DNA from: Pectobacterium polonicum
GTDB taxonomy: Bacteria; Pseudomonadota; Gammaproteobacteria; Enterobacterales; Enterobacteriaceae
Assembly (NCBI RefSeq): GCF_005497185.1
Contig: NZ_RJTN01000004.1
Span: 186,001-250,000, forward strand
DNA: 64,000 nucleotides
Direction: 5' to 3'
The notes beneath the pieces are model-generated. The model was not told the origin of the DNA. It was given only the letters and a program-made list of their open reading frames with translations, and searched no databases. A program made the position numbers and the translations under genes. This document shows, piece after piece, positions 49,479 through 59,385 of this stretch. Each line of letters starts with the position of its first letter. Within the stretch, counting starts at the first letter, position 1.

Positions 49479-50846
49479 ATGAAATTCGGAATCACCGCCA
49501 AACTGTTTCTCGCGATTTTCGCCACCTGTATGCTGGTGCTGGTAACCATGCACTGGGGTGTGCGCGTCAGCTTTGAACGCGGCTTTATCGACTACATTAA
49601 GCGCGGCAATGAACAGCGGGTTATGCAGCTACGCGATGCGCTGGCAGAGCAATACCAGTTGCACGGCGATTGGTCATTCCTGCGCAATAATGAGCGTCTG
49701 GTGTTCAAGATGCTGCATGCGGTGGATCAGAACAGCGACACCGACAACAGCATGCAGGGATGGCGAGTGCGTCTTTGGGTGCTGGATAACAGTAAACGCA
49801 AACTGTTCGGATCGCCGGCACCAATACCCAATGAAGGTACCCGGCAGCCCATTCAGGTACAGAACCAGACCGTCGGCTGGATTGTCGCCTCACCCGTTGA
49901 ACGCCTGACCCGCAACGCCGACATCAGTTTCGATCAACAGCAACAGCGCACCAGTTGGCTGATTGTGGCGCTGTCGATGTTGCTGGCTATCATCGCCGCC
50001 TGGCTGACTGCACGTGGCCTTCTCGCCCCCGTTAAGCGACTGGTCAACGGCATGCACAGTTTAGCGTCGGGGGATTTCAGCACCCGCGTGACGGCAAGCT
50101 CGCATGATGAGCTGGGCAGGCTGGCACAGGATTTCAATCAGCTTGCCAACACGCTGGAAAAAAATGAACAGTCTCGCCGCGCGTTTATGGCCGATGTCTC
50201 CCACGAGCTGCGCACGCCGCTGGCAGTGCTGCGTGGCGAACTGGAAGCCTTGCAGGATGGTGTGCGCAAGCCCGACGCACACTCTCTGCATTCGCTTCAG
50301 TCGGAAGTCGCAACGCTCACCAAACTGGTAGACGATCTGCACCAGCTCACCTTGTCCGATCGCGGGGCGTTGGCCTACCGCAAAACGTCTGTAGACGTAG
50401 TGCAAACCCTGCATATTGCTATTGCTGCATTTCATGCACGTTTCCAAAAAAAGCAGATCGCGCTCACCACCGATTTACCCGATCAGGCTGGCGTTTTTGG
50501 TGACCCGGATCGGTTAAGCCAGTTATTTAATAATTTGCTGGAAAATAGCCTGCGCTATACCGATGAACAGGGTCAACTGACCATTTCACTGGTTCAGCGA
50601 CATAAACGCTGGGCGATTATCTGGCAGGACAGCGCTCCAGGCGTAACCGATGAGCAGCTCACACTGATTTTCGAGCGTTTCTATCGGGCGGAAAGCTCGC
50701 GCAACCGTGCCAGCGGTGGAGCAGGTCTGGGGCTGGCGATCTGCAATAATATCGTTGAGGCACATAGCGGACGGCTGTATGCTGAACATTCACCATTAGG
50801 GGGAGTGATGATTACCATTGAGCTTCCATCGCACGTTCCTGATTAA
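49479..50846 (+). CDS. baeS: Envelope-stress sensor histidine kinase BaeS
   Basis: A 455-residue sensor kinase. One membrane span at about 7-29, a periplasmic domain to about 155, a second span (LIVALSMLLAIIAAWLTARGLL), HAMP, H-box ADVSHELRTPLAVLRGELEAL, N-box FNNLLENSLRYTDE and G-box GGAGLGLAICNNIVEAHSG are in order. It responds to envelope-damaging and toxic compounds and phosphorylates BaeR, activating mdtABCD. It starts 7 bp after mdtD, with AGGTCGTT in front. Confidence 0.95.
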   Translation: MKFGITAKLFLAIFATCMLVLVTMHWGVRVSFERGFIDYIKRGNEQRVMQLRDALAEQYQLHGDWSFLRNNERLVFKMLHAVDQNSDTDNSMQGWRVRLWVLDNSKRKLFGSPAPIPNEGTRQPIQVQNQTVGWIVASPVERLTRNADISFDQQQQRTSWLIVALSMLLAIIAAWLTARGLLAPVKRLVNGMHSLASGDFSTRVTASSHDELGRLAQDFNQLANTLEKNEQSRRAFMADVSHELRTPLAVLRGELEALQDGVRKPDAHSLHSLQSEVATLTKLVDDLHQLTLSDRGALAYRKTSVDVVQTLHIAIAAFHARFQKKQIALTTDLPDQAGVFGDPDRLSQLFNNLLENSLRYTDEQGQLTISLVQRHKRWAIIWQDSAPGVTDEQLTLIFERFYRAESSRNRASGGAGLGLAICNNIVEAHSGRLYAEHSPLGGVMITIELPSHVPD

Positions 50847-50882
50847 ACGCCACGCTAAGCGAAACTGAAGATAAACAGATCT

Positions 50883-51611
50883 ATGACAACCGCACCCGAT
50901 TTCGCTATGACGTCACCGATTTTGATCGTCGAAGATGAGCCCAAGTTGGGGCAACTGCTGGTGGATTACCTTCAGGCCGCAGACTATGCCACGCACTGGC
51001 TGCCAAATGGTAATGATGTCGTTGAGTGGGTGCGACAGCATTCTCCTTCACTCATTCTGCTGGATTTAATGCTGCCGGGCTGTGACGGCCTGACCCTGTG
51101 TCGCACCATCCGCCAGTTTTCCAACGTGCCGATTATCATGGTCACCGCCCGCAGTGAAGAGATCGACCGCCTGCTGGGGCTGGAAATTGGTGCCGATGAC
51201 TATATTTGTAAGCCTTTCAGCCCGCGTGAAGTCGTCGTGCGCGTCAGAACGCTACTGCGCCGCTGCGGCTGGCAGAACGACGGTCTGAAAGCCGCAGAGA
51301 AAAACGAAACAGCGCTGTTGATTGATAAAAGCGGCTTTCAGGCCAGCTATCTGGGGCAGAACCTTGACCTGACACCTGCGGAATTTCGCCTGCTCAAGAC
51401 CCTCTCCACTGAACCGGGCAAAGTGTTTTCACGCGAGGCGCTGCTGGATAAGCTTTACGACGATTATCGTGTCGTGACCGATCGCACCATCGATAGCCAC
51501 ATCAAAAACCTGCGCCGTAAACTAGAACAGCTGGATGAAGAAACCTCATTTATCCGCACGGTGTACGGCATCGGCTATCGCTGGGAAGCCGCGCCCTGTA
51601 ATGAGGTGTAA
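50883..51611 (+). CDS. baeR: Response regulator BaeR
   Basis: A 242-residue OmpR/PhoB-type regulator. The receiver has [13 protein letters not shown], phospho-acceptor Asp in [13 protein letters not shown], and the Lys in [11 protein letters not shown]. The C-terminal winged helix has [52 protein letters not shown]. It lies 36 bp downstream of baeS. It should bind upstream of mdtA; I could not identify a convincing BaeR box there. Confidence 0.95.
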   Translation: MTTAPDFAMTSPILIVEDEPKLGQLLVDYLQAADYATHWLPNGNDVVEWVRQHSPSLILLDLMLPGCDGLTLCRTIRQFSNVPIIMVTARSEEIDRLLGLEIGADDYICKPFSPREVVVRVRTLLRRCGWQNDGLKAAEKNETALLIDKSGFQASYLGQNLDLTPAEFRLLKTLSTEPGKVFSREALLDKLYDDYRVVTDRTIDSHIKNLRRKLEQLDEETSFIRTVYGIGYRWEAAPCNEV

Positions 51612-51632
51612 CGCCCACCGCCTTATGATGTT

Positions 51633-52286
51633 ATGGAGACCATGTTGAACGGACCCGATCCTGATAACCGCTACCCGATGGCCGGTTTCCCCCAAGTGTG
51701 TTTCATCAACAATGTTGTCACCAACCCGAATATTGAAATTGGCGACTACACCTATTATGACGATCCCGATGGTGAGGAAAATTTCGAGCAAAATGTGCTC
51801 TACCACTATCCGTTTCTCGGCGATAAATTAATCATCGGTAAGTTTTGCGCTATCGCGCGTGGCGCAAAATTTATCATGAACGGGGCTAATCATCGGCTTT
51901 CCGGCTTGTCTACCTACCCGTTTCAGATTTTTGGCAACGGTTGGGAAAAAGTAACGCCTAAGCCAGAAGATTTACCTTACAAAGGCGACACCGTGATCGG
52001 CAATGATGTCTGGATTGGCTATGACGCGCTGATCATGCCCGGTGTTCATATCGGAAATGGAGCCATTATTGCCTCACGCGCGGTGGTCACAGCTGATGTA
52101 CCCGCGTATACGGTCGTCGGCGGCAATCCGGCAAAAATCCTTAAAGCCCGTTTTGCGCCGGATGTCATCAATGCACTAGAAACGCTGAGCTGGTGGGACT
52201 GGCCGATAGAAAAAATCACACGCCATCTGGATATCATCGCTGCGGGTGATATTGACGCCCTGCAAGCCAGCCATCAGTCAGAATAA
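51633..52286 (+). CDS. CatB/Vat-family xenobiotic O-acetyltransferase
   Basis: A 217-residue left-handed beta-helix acetyltransferase. Hexapeptide repeats ([51 protein letters not shown]) and the catalytic-histidine segment [19 protein letters not shown] define the Vat/CatB class, which acetylates streptogramin A or chloramphenicol; chromosomal relatives often have no proven drug substrate. ATG at 51633 or the in-frame ATG at 51642 could start. It lies 21 bp after baeR and may be co-transcribed with baeSR. Confidence 0.88.
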   Translation: METMLNGPDPDNRYPMAGFPQVCFINNVVTNPNIEIGDYTYYDDPDGEENFEQNVLYHYPFLGDKLIIGKFCAIARGAKFIMNGANHRLSGLSTYPFQIFGNGWEKVTPKPEDLPYKGDTVIGNDVWIGYDALIMPGVHIGNGAIIASRAVVTADVPAYTVVGGNPAKILKARFAPDVINALETLSWWDWPIEKITRHLDIIAAGDIDALQASHQSE

Positions 52287-52340
52287 CCGTCTTTCATTGC
52301 GCACCAATCCCTTTCCCACGAAGAAGAGGCTTTCACGATA

Positions 52341-52892
52341 ATGACTGCGCTATTTTCCGAAACCATCAAAATCGAAACACCTCGCCTACTGCTACGCCCG
52401 CTCTATCGTGATGATGCACCTGTACTGTTCGTTTTTATGTCCGATCCGGTCGTGATGCGTTTCTGGAATCACCCGCCCTGGCAGCACATCGAGCAGGCGC
52501 ATGACGCGATTGACGAATACTGGAGCGCGCTGTGCGCTGGGCAGTACATGAAGCTGGGTCTGGAAGTCAAAGCGAGCGGTGAACTGATCGGCACCTGCGT
52601 GCTGTTCAATCTTGAGATTGACTCTAAACGTGCAGAGATCGGCTACTGTCTGGCCGCAGCTGCACAAGGGAAAGGCTATATGGCGGAAGCACTCTCTGCC
52701 CTACGGGATTTTGCCTTTGAAACAGCGGGTCTGAGTCGGCTGGAAGCCGAAATCGATCCCCGTAATGTGGCTTCAGCCAAATCGCTGGAACGGCTGGGAT
52801 TCACGCAGGAAGGGTTATTAAGGCAGCGTTGGATCGTAGACGGCGACGTGTCTGATTCTGCGCTCTACGGCTTGCTGGCGGCTGAACGTTAA
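52341..52892 (+). CDS. GNAT N-acetyltransferase, RimJ/RimL type
   Basis: A 183-residue GNAT enzyme. ETPRLLLRPLYRDDAPVLFVFMSDP at the N-terminus, the acetyl-CoA loop AAAAQGKGYMAEALSALRDFAF (Q/RxxGxG/A variant) and NVASAKSLERLGFTQEGLLRQRW at the C-terminus are diagnostic of the RimJ/RimL group that acetylates protein N-termini or small amines. The ribosome site is GAAGAAGAGG. Substrate unknown. Confidence 0.88.
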   Translation: MTALFSETIKIETPRLLLRPLYRDDAPVLFVFMSDPVVMRFWNHPPWQHIEQAHDAIDEYWSALCAGQYMKLGLEVKASGELIGTCVLFNLEIDSKRAEIGYCLAAAAQGKGYMAEALSALRDFAFETAGLSRLEAEIDPRNVASAKSLERLGFTQEGLLRQRWIVDGDVSDSALYGLLAAER

Positions 52893-53141
52893 TCGCCTCT
52901 TTCGTATGCCAGTCAAAAATACTGTCCGACTTAATGAAAATTTTGTCATTTTTTCTTTTCCCACGGCTGTTACCATTTCAAGCCTACAATAATGACAGGT
53001 ATCCATCCGCATCATATGCGGGCACAGGTCACCTGCAACACCATTGATTTTTTAACGCCATTGATTTTGAAAACAACGGTTCTTCCAGGTAATTGTTCTT
53101 CAAAAGAATGGGGCTTAAAAACAATAGACAGGGGAAAATGT

Positions 53142-54101
53142 ATGTCAGGTTTAGTTGATGGCAAATGGGTTAACGGCGATGTCGCGGCAGAAGAGATCAA
53201 AAATGGCGCGTTCCACCGCGAAGAGACCAAATTTCGGCAAACCGAGCTGGTGCCAGAGGCTGGGCGTTACCAGCTTTTTGTTTCTTATCTCTGCCCGTGG
53301 GCATCGCGCACGCTGATTTTCCGTAAGCTGAAAGGGCTGGAGAACATCATTTCGCTCTCGATTGCCAACCCACGTATCGCCGATAACGGCTGGGAATTTG
53401 CCACGCCGCAGGATGCTGGCGAGCACGCGGGTGAGATTCACTATCTGCACCAGCTGTACACCGCCAGTGTACCGAACTATACCGGAAAGGTATCGGTGCC
53501 CGTGCTGTGGGATCGGGTAGAAGGCCGTATCGTGAACAACGAATCGGCGGATATCATCCGTATGCTGAACAGCGAATTTAACGATCTGACAGGCAACCAC
53601 CTCGATTTCTACCCGTCTGAACTGCACGGTGAGATCGACCGCTGGAACGAAACCGTGTACCACAACGTCAATAACGGCGTGTATAAGACCGGGTTCGCCA
53701 AAACGCAGGAACACTATAACGATGCGGTCGCCACGCTCTTCGCCACGCTGGACGAGCTGGACGATCATTTAGGCAGCCATCGTTACATGTTGGGCGATAC
53801 GCTGACCGAAGCCGACTGGCGTCTGTTTGTGACGCTGATACGTTTTGACGTGGCCTACCACGGCGCGTTCAAATGTAATCTGAAACGCATTGCCGACTAT
53901 CCGCACTTATCAAATTACCTGCGCGAACTGTATCAGTGGCCGGGCATCGCAGAGACGGTCAATATCGATCACATTAAAGCGGGCTATTACGGTATTGCCT
54001 GGCTGAACCCGACACAGATTGTGCCGGTTGGCCCACTGGTTGATTTATACCAGCCACACAACCGCGAAACCCTCAGCACATCCCGTATCGCCACGCGTTA
54101 A
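53142..54101 (+). CDS. yqjG: Glutathionyl-hydroquinone reductase
   Basis: A 319-residue Xi-class glutathione transferase that reduces glutathionyl-hydroquinones. The catalytic cysteine is in RYQLFVSYLCPWASRTLIFRKLKGLE; IANPRIADNGWEFA, VPVLWDRVEGRIVNNESADIIRMLN and DTLTEADWRLFVTLIRFD are hallmarks. The start at MSGLVDGKWVNG follows AGGGGAAAA; 50 upstream in-frame codons are discarded because they lack similarity. It matches E. coli YqjG in length (328). Confidence 0.92.
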   Translation: MSGLVDGKWVNGDVAAEEIKNGAFHREETKFRQTELVPEAGRYQLFVSYLCPWASRTLIFRKLKGLENIISLSIANPRIADNGWEFATPQDAGEHAGEIHYLHQLYTASVPNYTGKVSVPVLWDRVEGRIVNNESADIIRMLNSEFNDLTGNHLDFYPSELHGEIDRWNETVYHNVNNGVYKTGFAKTQEHYNDAVATLFATLDELDDHLGSHRYMLGDTLTEADWRLFVTLIRFDVAYHGAFKCNLKRIADYPHLSNYLRELYQWPGIAETVNIDHIKAGYYGIAWLNPTQIVPVGPLVDLYQPHNRETLSTSRIATR

Positions 54102-54114
54102 TACGGCGAGATCT

Positions 54115-54138
54115 GGCCTGCTCTGTTTATGGCAGGCC
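54115..54138 (+). terminator. Terminator of the yqjG-like gene
   Basis: GGCCTGC and GCAGGCC pair around a 10-base loop, followed by ATTCTTTATTT, 13 bases after the stop. Confidence 0.6.
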
Positions 54139-54295
54139 ATTCTTTATTTAGGTAAAACGATTGATTTACGTCAAACAATAGGCCCACTTTTCGTGTGTCG
54201 TCTACTGCAATTTCCCCCTATTAGCGCTAGAATCCTCCGCCTTTACTGTTCCCACCGCGGAGCAGCCTGACTTGTGATCAGAATCGAGAGATACC

Positions 54296-55657
54296 ATGTT
54301 TAAACCGGAACTGCTTTCTCCGGCCGGTACGCTGAAAAATATGCGCTACGCCTTTGCCTATGGCGCGGACGCGATTTATGCCGGTCAACCTCGCTACAGC
54401 CTGCGCGTGCGCAATAACGAATTCAACCATCAGACGCTGGCGCAAGCCATTAACGAAGCGCATGAACTGGGCAAGAAATTCTACGTGGTCGTTAACATCG
54501 CACCGCACAACGCCAAGCTGAAAACCTTCCTGCGTGACCTGCAACCCGTGATTGAAATGGGGCCAGATGCGCTGATCATGTCCGATCCGGGCTTGATTAT
54601 GCTGGTGCGCGAAAATTTCCCACAGATCGACATTCACCTTTCCGTTCAGGCCAACGCGGTCAACTGGGCGACGGTGAAATTCTGGCAGCAGATGGGGCTG
54701 ACGCGCGTGATTCTGTCCCGCGAGCTGTCGCTGGAAGAGATTGCAGAAATTCGCCAAAACGTGCCGGATATGGAACTGGAGATCTTCGTTCACGGTGCGC
54801 TGTGCATGGCCTACTCTGGCCGCTGCCTGCTGTCCGGCTACATCAATAAACGCGACCCGAATCAGGGCACCTGCACCAACGCCTGCCGCTGGGAATATAA
54901 GGTTCAGGAAGGCAAAGAGGATGACATCGGGAATATCGTTCATCAGCACGAGCCTATCGCGGTGAAAAACGTTGAGCCTGCGCTGGGCATCGGCGAACCG
55001 ACCGACAAAGTCTTTATGCTGGAGGAAAATATGCGCCCCGGCGAGTACATGAGCGCCTTTGAAGACGAGCACGGCACCTACATCATGAACTCCCGCGATC
55101 TGCGGGCGATCCAGCACGTTGAACGCCTGACGCAGATGCAGGTTCATTCGCTGAAAATCGAAGGCCGCACCAAGTCATTCTACTATTGCGCCCGTACCGC
55201 ACAGGTGTATCGCCGCGCCATCGACGATGCCGTCGCAGGCAAGCCGTTCGACCCAACATTGCTGGAAACGCTGGAAGGCTTAGCGCACCGTGGCTACACC
55301 GAAGGCTTCCTGCGCCGCCACGTGCATGAAGATTACCAGAACTACGACTACGGCTATTCCGTTTCCGATCGTCAGCAGTTTGTCGGTGAATTCACCGGCG
55401 TGCGCCGCGATGGGCTGGCGGAAGTCGAAGTGAAGAACAAATTTTCCTGCGGCGACAGTGTGGAAATGATGACGCCAAACGGCAACATTCAATTCACCAT
55501 CGAATCTATGCAGAATACCAAAGGCCAACCGACCGAGGTTGCGCCGGGTAACGGCCATATCGTTTATCTGCCGGTGCCGGATGATGTCTCGCTGGACTAC
55601 GCACTATTGCTACGTAATTTGCCGGGTACCACCACGCGTAATCCTAACGCGGAATAA
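54296..55657 (+). CDS. trhP: tRNA 5-hydroxyuridine synthesis protein TrhP (YegQ)
   Basis: A 453-residue U32-peptidase-family protein, the same length as E. coli YegQ and nearly identical across MFKPELLSPAGTLKNMRYAFAYGADAIYAGQPRYSLRVRN... (positions 1-40). The conserved cysteines for a possible Fe-S cluster are in HGALCMAYSGRCLLSGY and GTCTNACRWEY. TrhP makes 5-hydroxyuridine at the tRNA wobble position using prephenate. As in E. coli it is downstream of baeR and next to cyaR. Confidence 0.95.
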   Translation: MFKPELLSPAGTLKNMRYAFAYGADAIYAGQPRYSLRVRNNEFNHQTLAQAINEAHELGKKFYVVVNIAPHNAKLKTFLRDLQPVIEMGPDALIMSDPGLIMLVRENFPQIDIHLSVQANAVNWATVKFWQQMGLTRVILSRELSLEEIAEIRQNVPDMELEIFVHGALCMAYSGRCLLSGYINKRDPNQGTCTNACRWEYKVQEGKEDDIGNIVHQHEPIAVKNVEPALGIGEPTDKVFMLEENMRPGEYMSAFEDEHGTYIMNSRDLRAIQHVERLTQMQVHSLKIEGRTKSFYYCARTAQVYRRAIDDAVAGKPFDPTLLETLEGLAHRGYTEGFLRRHVHEDYQNYDYGYSVSDRQQFVGEFTGVRRDGLAEVEVKNKFSCGDSVEMMTPNGNIQFTIESMQNTKGQPTEVAPGNGHIVYLPVPDDVSLDYALLLRNLPGTTTRNPNAE

Positions 55658-55775
55658 ATCAGTCATATCGCCGGATGTCCTGATCGTCCGGCGATGCCTT
55701 CACAAGGCATTGCGTCCTCACGGTATGTCCCCCCATCATCACTCCTGCTCTGCCACAAATAAGTACGCTAATAGC

Positions 55776-55808
55776 CTGAGGTATCGTTACAAAGCTCAGG
55801 GTTTTTAA
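55776..55808 (+). terminator. Candidate terminator downstream of trhP
   Basis: CCTGAG...CTCAGG with a 16-base loop is followed by GTTTTTAAC. A further TCGCCGGA/TCCGGCGA hairpin is at about 55669-55697. Confidence 0.5.
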
Positions 55809-55814
55809 CGAATA

Positions 55815-55830
55815 TTAGAAACAGATCACA
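55815..55830. promoter_or_regulatory. CRP site of cyaR at -41.5
   Basis: TTAGA-N6-TCACA has a perfect right half and is centred between 55822 and 55823, exactly 41.5 bp upstream of the predicted cyaR start, the class II activation position. TAGTAT at 55852-55857 serves as -10. Confidence 0.7.
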
Positions 55831-55863
55831 TCAATTCGCCGGTCTTGTGGTTAGTATTGCGTC

Positions 55864-55957
55864 GCTGAGAAAACATAGAACGAAAAATAAGCGTAGTGAT
55901 ACTACTAGGAACCACCTCCTTGGCCAGCTCAATCTCCCTTGAGCTGGCTTTTCTTTT
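55864..55957 (+). ncRNA. cyaR: CyaR small regulatory RNA
   Basis: A Hfq-dependent trans-acting sRNA of about 94 nt. It starts GCTGAGAAAACATAGAACG, close to the 5' end of E. coli CyaR. It has the invariant single-stranded target-binding block AGGAACCACCTCCTTGGCC and a terminal hairpin (GCCAGCTCAA/TTGAGCTGGC with ATCTCCC loop) ending in TTTTCTTTTTC. In E. coli it is next to yegQ and represses ompX, luxS, nadE and others under CRP control. Recognised from sequence and context; not annotated by ORF methods. Confidence 0.92.
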
Positions 55958-55988
55958 TCTCTCGCTCACGCATTTTCCCACCGCATGT

Positions 55989-56069
55989 ATACCCTAAATA
56001 ATGAGGCCCACGACGGGCCGAGTATTTAAGCGCAGCCAACGCACATGCAACTTGAAGTATGACGGGTAT
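55989..56069 (+). repeat. Family 1 repeat, minimal copy (81 bp)
   Basis: ATACCCTAAATAATGAGGCC, then GACGGGCCGAGTATTTAAGC, then CAACGCACATGCAACTTG and AAGTATGACGGGTAT. It lies between cyaR and yegS. Confidence 0.85.
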
Positions 56070-56149
56070 ATTCACCGACTCTTCTGATTTCTACCTACCG
56101 ATTTAGTGTCTATTATTAATTTCACTATCCTGCTGAGGAGAATGAGGCC

Positions 56150-57049
56150 ATGGAAAAAAATCCGGTGACACTGCTGATTTTGAATGGAAAAAGCGCGGGC
56201 AATGAAGAACTCCGCGAAGCCATTGATGAGCTACGCAAAGACGGCTATACGCTGCATGTCCGCGTCACCTGGGAATACGGTGATGCGAAGCGCTACGTGG
56301 AAGAGGCGATCCAGCTCAACGCAGATAATGTGATCGCTGCCGGAGGCGATGGCACCGTCAATGAAGTCGCGGCGGCATTGGCGGTACAGCCGGAAGCAGT
56401 GCGTCCATGTCTCGGGATTGTACCGTTAGGCACGGCTAATGATTTCGCCACCAGCTGTCAGATTCCGATGGAAATGCACAACGCATTGACGTTGGCGATC
56501 AAAGGCCGCGCCACCGCCATTGATATCGCCAAGGTGAACGACAGTCATTACTTCATCAACATGGCGACAGGCGGATTCGCCACGCGTATTACCACGGAAA
56601 CGCCAGCCAAGATGAAGGCCGCGCTGGGGAGTGCTTCTTACGTGCTGCACGCGCTCTTTCGCATGGACATGCTGCAAGCCGAACGCTGTGAGATTCGCGG
56701 GCAGGATTTTCACTGGGAAGGCGATACGCTGGTTATCGCAGTGGGAAATGGTCGTCAGGCTGGTGGCGGGCAGCAGCTTTGCCCGGAAGCGCTAATCAAC
56801 GATGGGCTGCTGGAGCTGAGCGTGCTGTCGGCAACAGAGCTGCTGCCGAATATGTTGCAAGCCTGGTTTACCGGCAGCGAAAACCAGAACATGATTTCCG
56901 CTACCCTACCCTGGCTGGAGATTACTGCGCCAGACGATATGACGTTTAATCTGGACGGCGAACCGCTCACCGCCAAACGCTTCCGCATTGAGGTGCTTCC
57001 CGCAGCGATTCACTGTCGGCTACCGCCTCAGTGTTCACTGCTGGAATAG
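56150..57049 (+). CDS. yegS: Lipid kinase YegS
   Basis: A 299-residue diacylglycerol-kinase-like enzyme. [18 protein letters not shown] (nucleotide-binding loop), [15 protein letters not shown] (GGDGT motif) and [12 protein letters not shown] are hallmarks; the C-terminal beta sandwich ends in a domain with [18 protein letters not shown]. coli YegS phosphorylates phosphatidylglycerol in vitro. It has GAGGAGAATGAGG in front and follows the same synteny (yegQ, cyaR region, yegS). Confidence 0.95.
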   Translation: MEKNPVTLLILNGKSAGNEELREAIDELRKDGYTLHVRVTWEYGDAKRYVEEAIQLNADNVIAAGGDGTVNEVAAALAVQPEAVRPCLGIVPLGTANDFATSCQIPMEMHNALTLAIKGRATAIDIAKVNDSHYFINMATGGFATRITTETPAKMKAALGSASYVLHALFRMDMLQAERCEIRGQDFHWEGDTLVIAVGNGRQAGGGQQLCPEALINDGLLELSVLSATELLPNMLQAWFTGSENQNMISATLPWLEITAPDDMTFNLDGEPLTAKRFRIEVLPAAIHCRLPPQCSLLE

Positions 57050-57077
57050 CGGCGCGTTTCGACTATTCCTGTTTCGA

Positions 57078-57485
57078 TTATTCCCGCTTCAGGCGATTAC
57101 TGTTTGCCAGATACAGCGTCACCACCAGCAGCAGAATCGCCGCGGAATAAATCAGCGTATCCGACGGGCTTTTGTGATCGACAATAATCAGGCGAATGAT
57201 GGCCGTAATGCCGATGTAGATAAAATAGCGCAGCGGGAAGTGATAGCCGGACTGAAAATACTTCACGATCAGCGCAATGAACTCAAAATAAAGGAAATAG
57301 ATAACAATTCCTTCTATCAGCTGATAGGAGGAATCTTTCTCGTTGGAGATCAACAGCACCTTCGCCAAATGAAACGTTTCCTTGACTAAAAAAATCACCA
57401 GAATAGTTGCCAGCACCAGCAGGCCGATATTAAGTATCGTCTGAAGCGCCTTGGCAGCCATCGCACTACGAGCAGAACCTGCCAT
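57078..57485 (-). CDS. psiE: Phosphate-starvation-inducible protein PsiE
   Basis: A 135-residue inner-membrane protein with four predicted spans ([70 protein letters not shown]). The [31 protein letters not shown] segment is typical of PsiE. E. coli psiE is a PhoB-dependent gene; I found no convincing Pho box upstream here. It is convergent with yegS. The function is unknown. Confidence 0.9.
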   Translation of the reverse strand: MAGSARSAMAAKALQTILNIGLLVLATILVIFLVKETFHLAKVLLISNEKDSSYQLIEGIVIYFLYFEFIALIVKYFQSGYHFPLRYFIYIGITAIIRLIIVDHKSPSDTLIYSAAILLLVVTLYLANSNRLKRE

Positions 57486-57631
57486 ATGTTATCCCCACAT
57501 CCTATTTCACATTAACGCTAAGATTTCACAGCAAAGTAACCGGATGCCCCCGCACTGTCACGCCAAAATACGCTTAATTTAGTTTGAAATTACTGGCAAA
57601 TATGTCACGCAAAGTACAAGTCAATTTACTT

Positions 57632-57663
57632 ATACCCGTCAGACTTCAGGCTGCATGTGCGTT
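57632..57663 (-). repeat. Family 1 repeat, end fragment abutting thiD
   Basis: ATACCCGTCAGACTTCAGGC followed by TGCATGTGCGTT is the inverted right terminus. It stops exactly at the thiD stop codon, so the rest of the element is missing. Confidence 0.65.
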
Positions 57664-58467
57664 TTACCACCAGCGGTGGAAATGATGAACAGGGCCGATT
57701 CCTTGCCCAACCTCCAGCGTGTCGGCCTGCTGCAACGCCTTCTGTAAATAATCCTTCGCTACTTTGACCGTCTCACCCCATCTATCGTGACGTGGCCGCA
57801 GCGCCGCTAACGCGGCAGACAGCGTGCAGCCAGTGCCGTGCGTATGACGTGTATTCACACGCGGTGCGCTAAAGCGCAGCGGATCGGCCTGTCTGCTGAA
57901 CAGCCAGTCCGGGCTTTCCGCTTCGCTGAGGTGACCGCCTTTCATCAGCACCGCCTGACAGCCCATCGCCAGCAGCGCTTCCCCCTGCTCACGCATTTCC
58001 CGCTCGTTGGTGGCCGATGACGTATTCAGCAGCGCTGCGGCCTCCGGCAGGTTCGGCGTAATCAGGGAAACCAGCGGCAGCAGCTCACGACGGATCGACT
58101 CCACCGCCTCAGGAGCCAGTAGCGGATCGCCACTTTTCGCCAGCATCACGGTGTCCAGCACCACGAAAGGCACCGCGTAATGACGCAAACGCTCGGCAAC
58201 CGTTTCGACAATATCGGCCTGCGCCAGCATCCCAATCTTGGCGCTATCGATACGCACATCGCTCAACACGGAATCCAGCTGTGCCGCGACAAAATCTGGT
58301 TCAATCCGGTAGACGGACTGCACACCGCGCGTATTTTGCGCCACTAGCGCGGTAATGACCGACGTGCCGTAAGCACCCAGCGCAGAAAACGCTTTTAAAT
58401 CCGCCTGAATTCCCGCCCCACCGCTCGGATCGGTACCCGCAATCGTCAACGCATTGATACGTTTCAT
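57664..58467 (-). CDS. thiD: Hydroxymethylpyrimidine/phosphomethylpyrimidine kinase
   Basis: A 267-residue ribokinase-fold enzyme of thiamine synthesis, phosphorylating HMP then [31 protein letters not shown] fixes the start (the frame is open 52 codons upstream inside thiM). [19 protein letters not shown] is the anion-hole/ATP motif with GTGC. The ATG overlaps the thiM stop. It ends [12 protein letters not shown], where a family 1 repeat fragment abuts. Confidence 0.95.
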   Translation of the reverse strand: MKRINALTIAGTDPSGGAGIQADLKAFSALGAYGTSVITALVAQNTRGVQSVYRIEPDFVAAQLDSVLSDVRIDSAKIGMLAQADIVETVAERLRHYAVPFVVLDTVMLAKSGDPLLAPEAVESIRRELLPLVSLITPNLPEAAALLNTSSATNEREMREQGEALLAMGCQAVLMKGGHLSEAESPDWLFSRQADPLRFSAPRVNTRHTHGTGCTLSAALAALRPRHDRWGETVKVAKDYLQKALQQADTLEVGQGIGPVHHFHRWW

Positions 58468-59258
58468 GCCAGATCCTCCACGCGCAGGGTATAAAGCCGA
58501 TCGAGAAAGCTGGGGATAAAGCTTCCCGTTCCTTGCGACGTCGAAGCTGCCTGCTGCCCCGCTAACGCCATGACATAACACGCCGCCGCCACGTGGGATA
58601 AGCGGTCCCCCTCCAGAGAACAAAAACCCGCCACCACCGCCGACAGCGCACAGCCCGTTCCAACCACCCGCGTCATCATGCTATCGCCGCCGGTTATCGC
58701 CATATTGCGCTCACCGTCCGTGACATAATCCACCACGCCAGTCACCGCAACAATCGTCCCCACTTGCCGCGCCAGCTCGCGTGCGGCAGGGAGCGCTGCC
58801 CGCGAATCATCAGCGCTATCCACGCCCCGCCCCTGTGCGGCTAAGCCCGCCAACGCCATGATTTCAGACGCATTGCCGCGGATCGCCGCCGGTTTCCATG
58901 CCAGTAATTCCCGGCAAAATTCGGTACGAAAGGTCAACCCGCCTACGGCAACCGGATCGAGCACCCACGGTTTCCCCGCTTGATGTGCGCGGCTTACCGC
59001 CGCCCGCATCGCCTCAGCGCGCGTGCGTTCCAGCGTTCCGACATTAATCAACAGCGCATCGGCCACCGCGCTAAACTGCGCAGCTTCTTCAGGATCGACC
59101 ACCATTGCAGGCGACGCATTCAGCGCTAGCAGCACATTAGCGGTAAAAGATTGCACCACGTCGTTGGTCAAACAGTGCACCAGCGGTGAAGCAGAACGAA
59201 ATTGGGTGAGCGATGTTGCTGCCTGAGCGGCAGAAAAGTCGGTGGGTCGAGTGTTCAT
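58464..59258 (-). CDS. thiM: Hydroxyethylthiazole kinase
   Basis: A 264-residue kinase that salvages hydroxyethylthiazole for thiamine. The start [14 protein letters not shown] is preferred to an upstream in-frame start 11 codons earlier. Motifs are [52 protein letters not shown] and [15 protein letters not shown]. With thiD it forms a two-gene salvage operon controlled by the upstream TPP riboswitch. Confidence 0.95.
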   Translation of the reverse strand: MNTRPTDFSAAQAATSLTQFRSASPLVHCLTNDVVQSFTANVLLALNASPAMVVDPEEAAQFSAVADALLINVGTLERTRAEAMRAAVSRAHQAGKPWVLDPVAVGGLTFRTEFCRELLAWKPAAIRGNASEIMALAGLAAQGRGVDSADDSRAALPAARELARQVGTIVAVTGVVDYVTDGERNMAITGGDSMMTRVVGTGCALSAVVAGFCSLEGDRLSHVAAACYVMALAGQQAASTSQGTGSFIPSFLDRLYTLRVEDLA

Positions 59259-59307
59259 AGGTCTCCCAACCGGCGTGGAAGAAGGCGGCAACCGGTGGGC
59301 ATACCGT

Positions 59308-59385
59308 GACTTCCCTACGCTGGCATTATCCAGATCAGGTGGTACGGGTATTTCTCAGCCTTCACAAAGAAGGGCACCCCGAGTC
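59308..59385 (-). promoter_or_regulatory. TPP riboswitch (THI element) of thiMD
   Basis: On the minus strand the element reads ACTCGGGGTGCCCTTC, GGCTGAGAAATACCCG, ACCTGATCTGGATAATGCC and AGCGTAGGGAAGTC, all the conserved blocks of the thiamine pyrophosphate aptamer. It lies 50 bp before the thiM ATG and is expected to switch off translation when TPP binds. Confidence 0.95.

Noticed and set aside
54278-55147. 289-codon minus-strand frame opposite trhP
   Set aside because: Antisense to a highly conserved gene with third-position bias explaining its openness.
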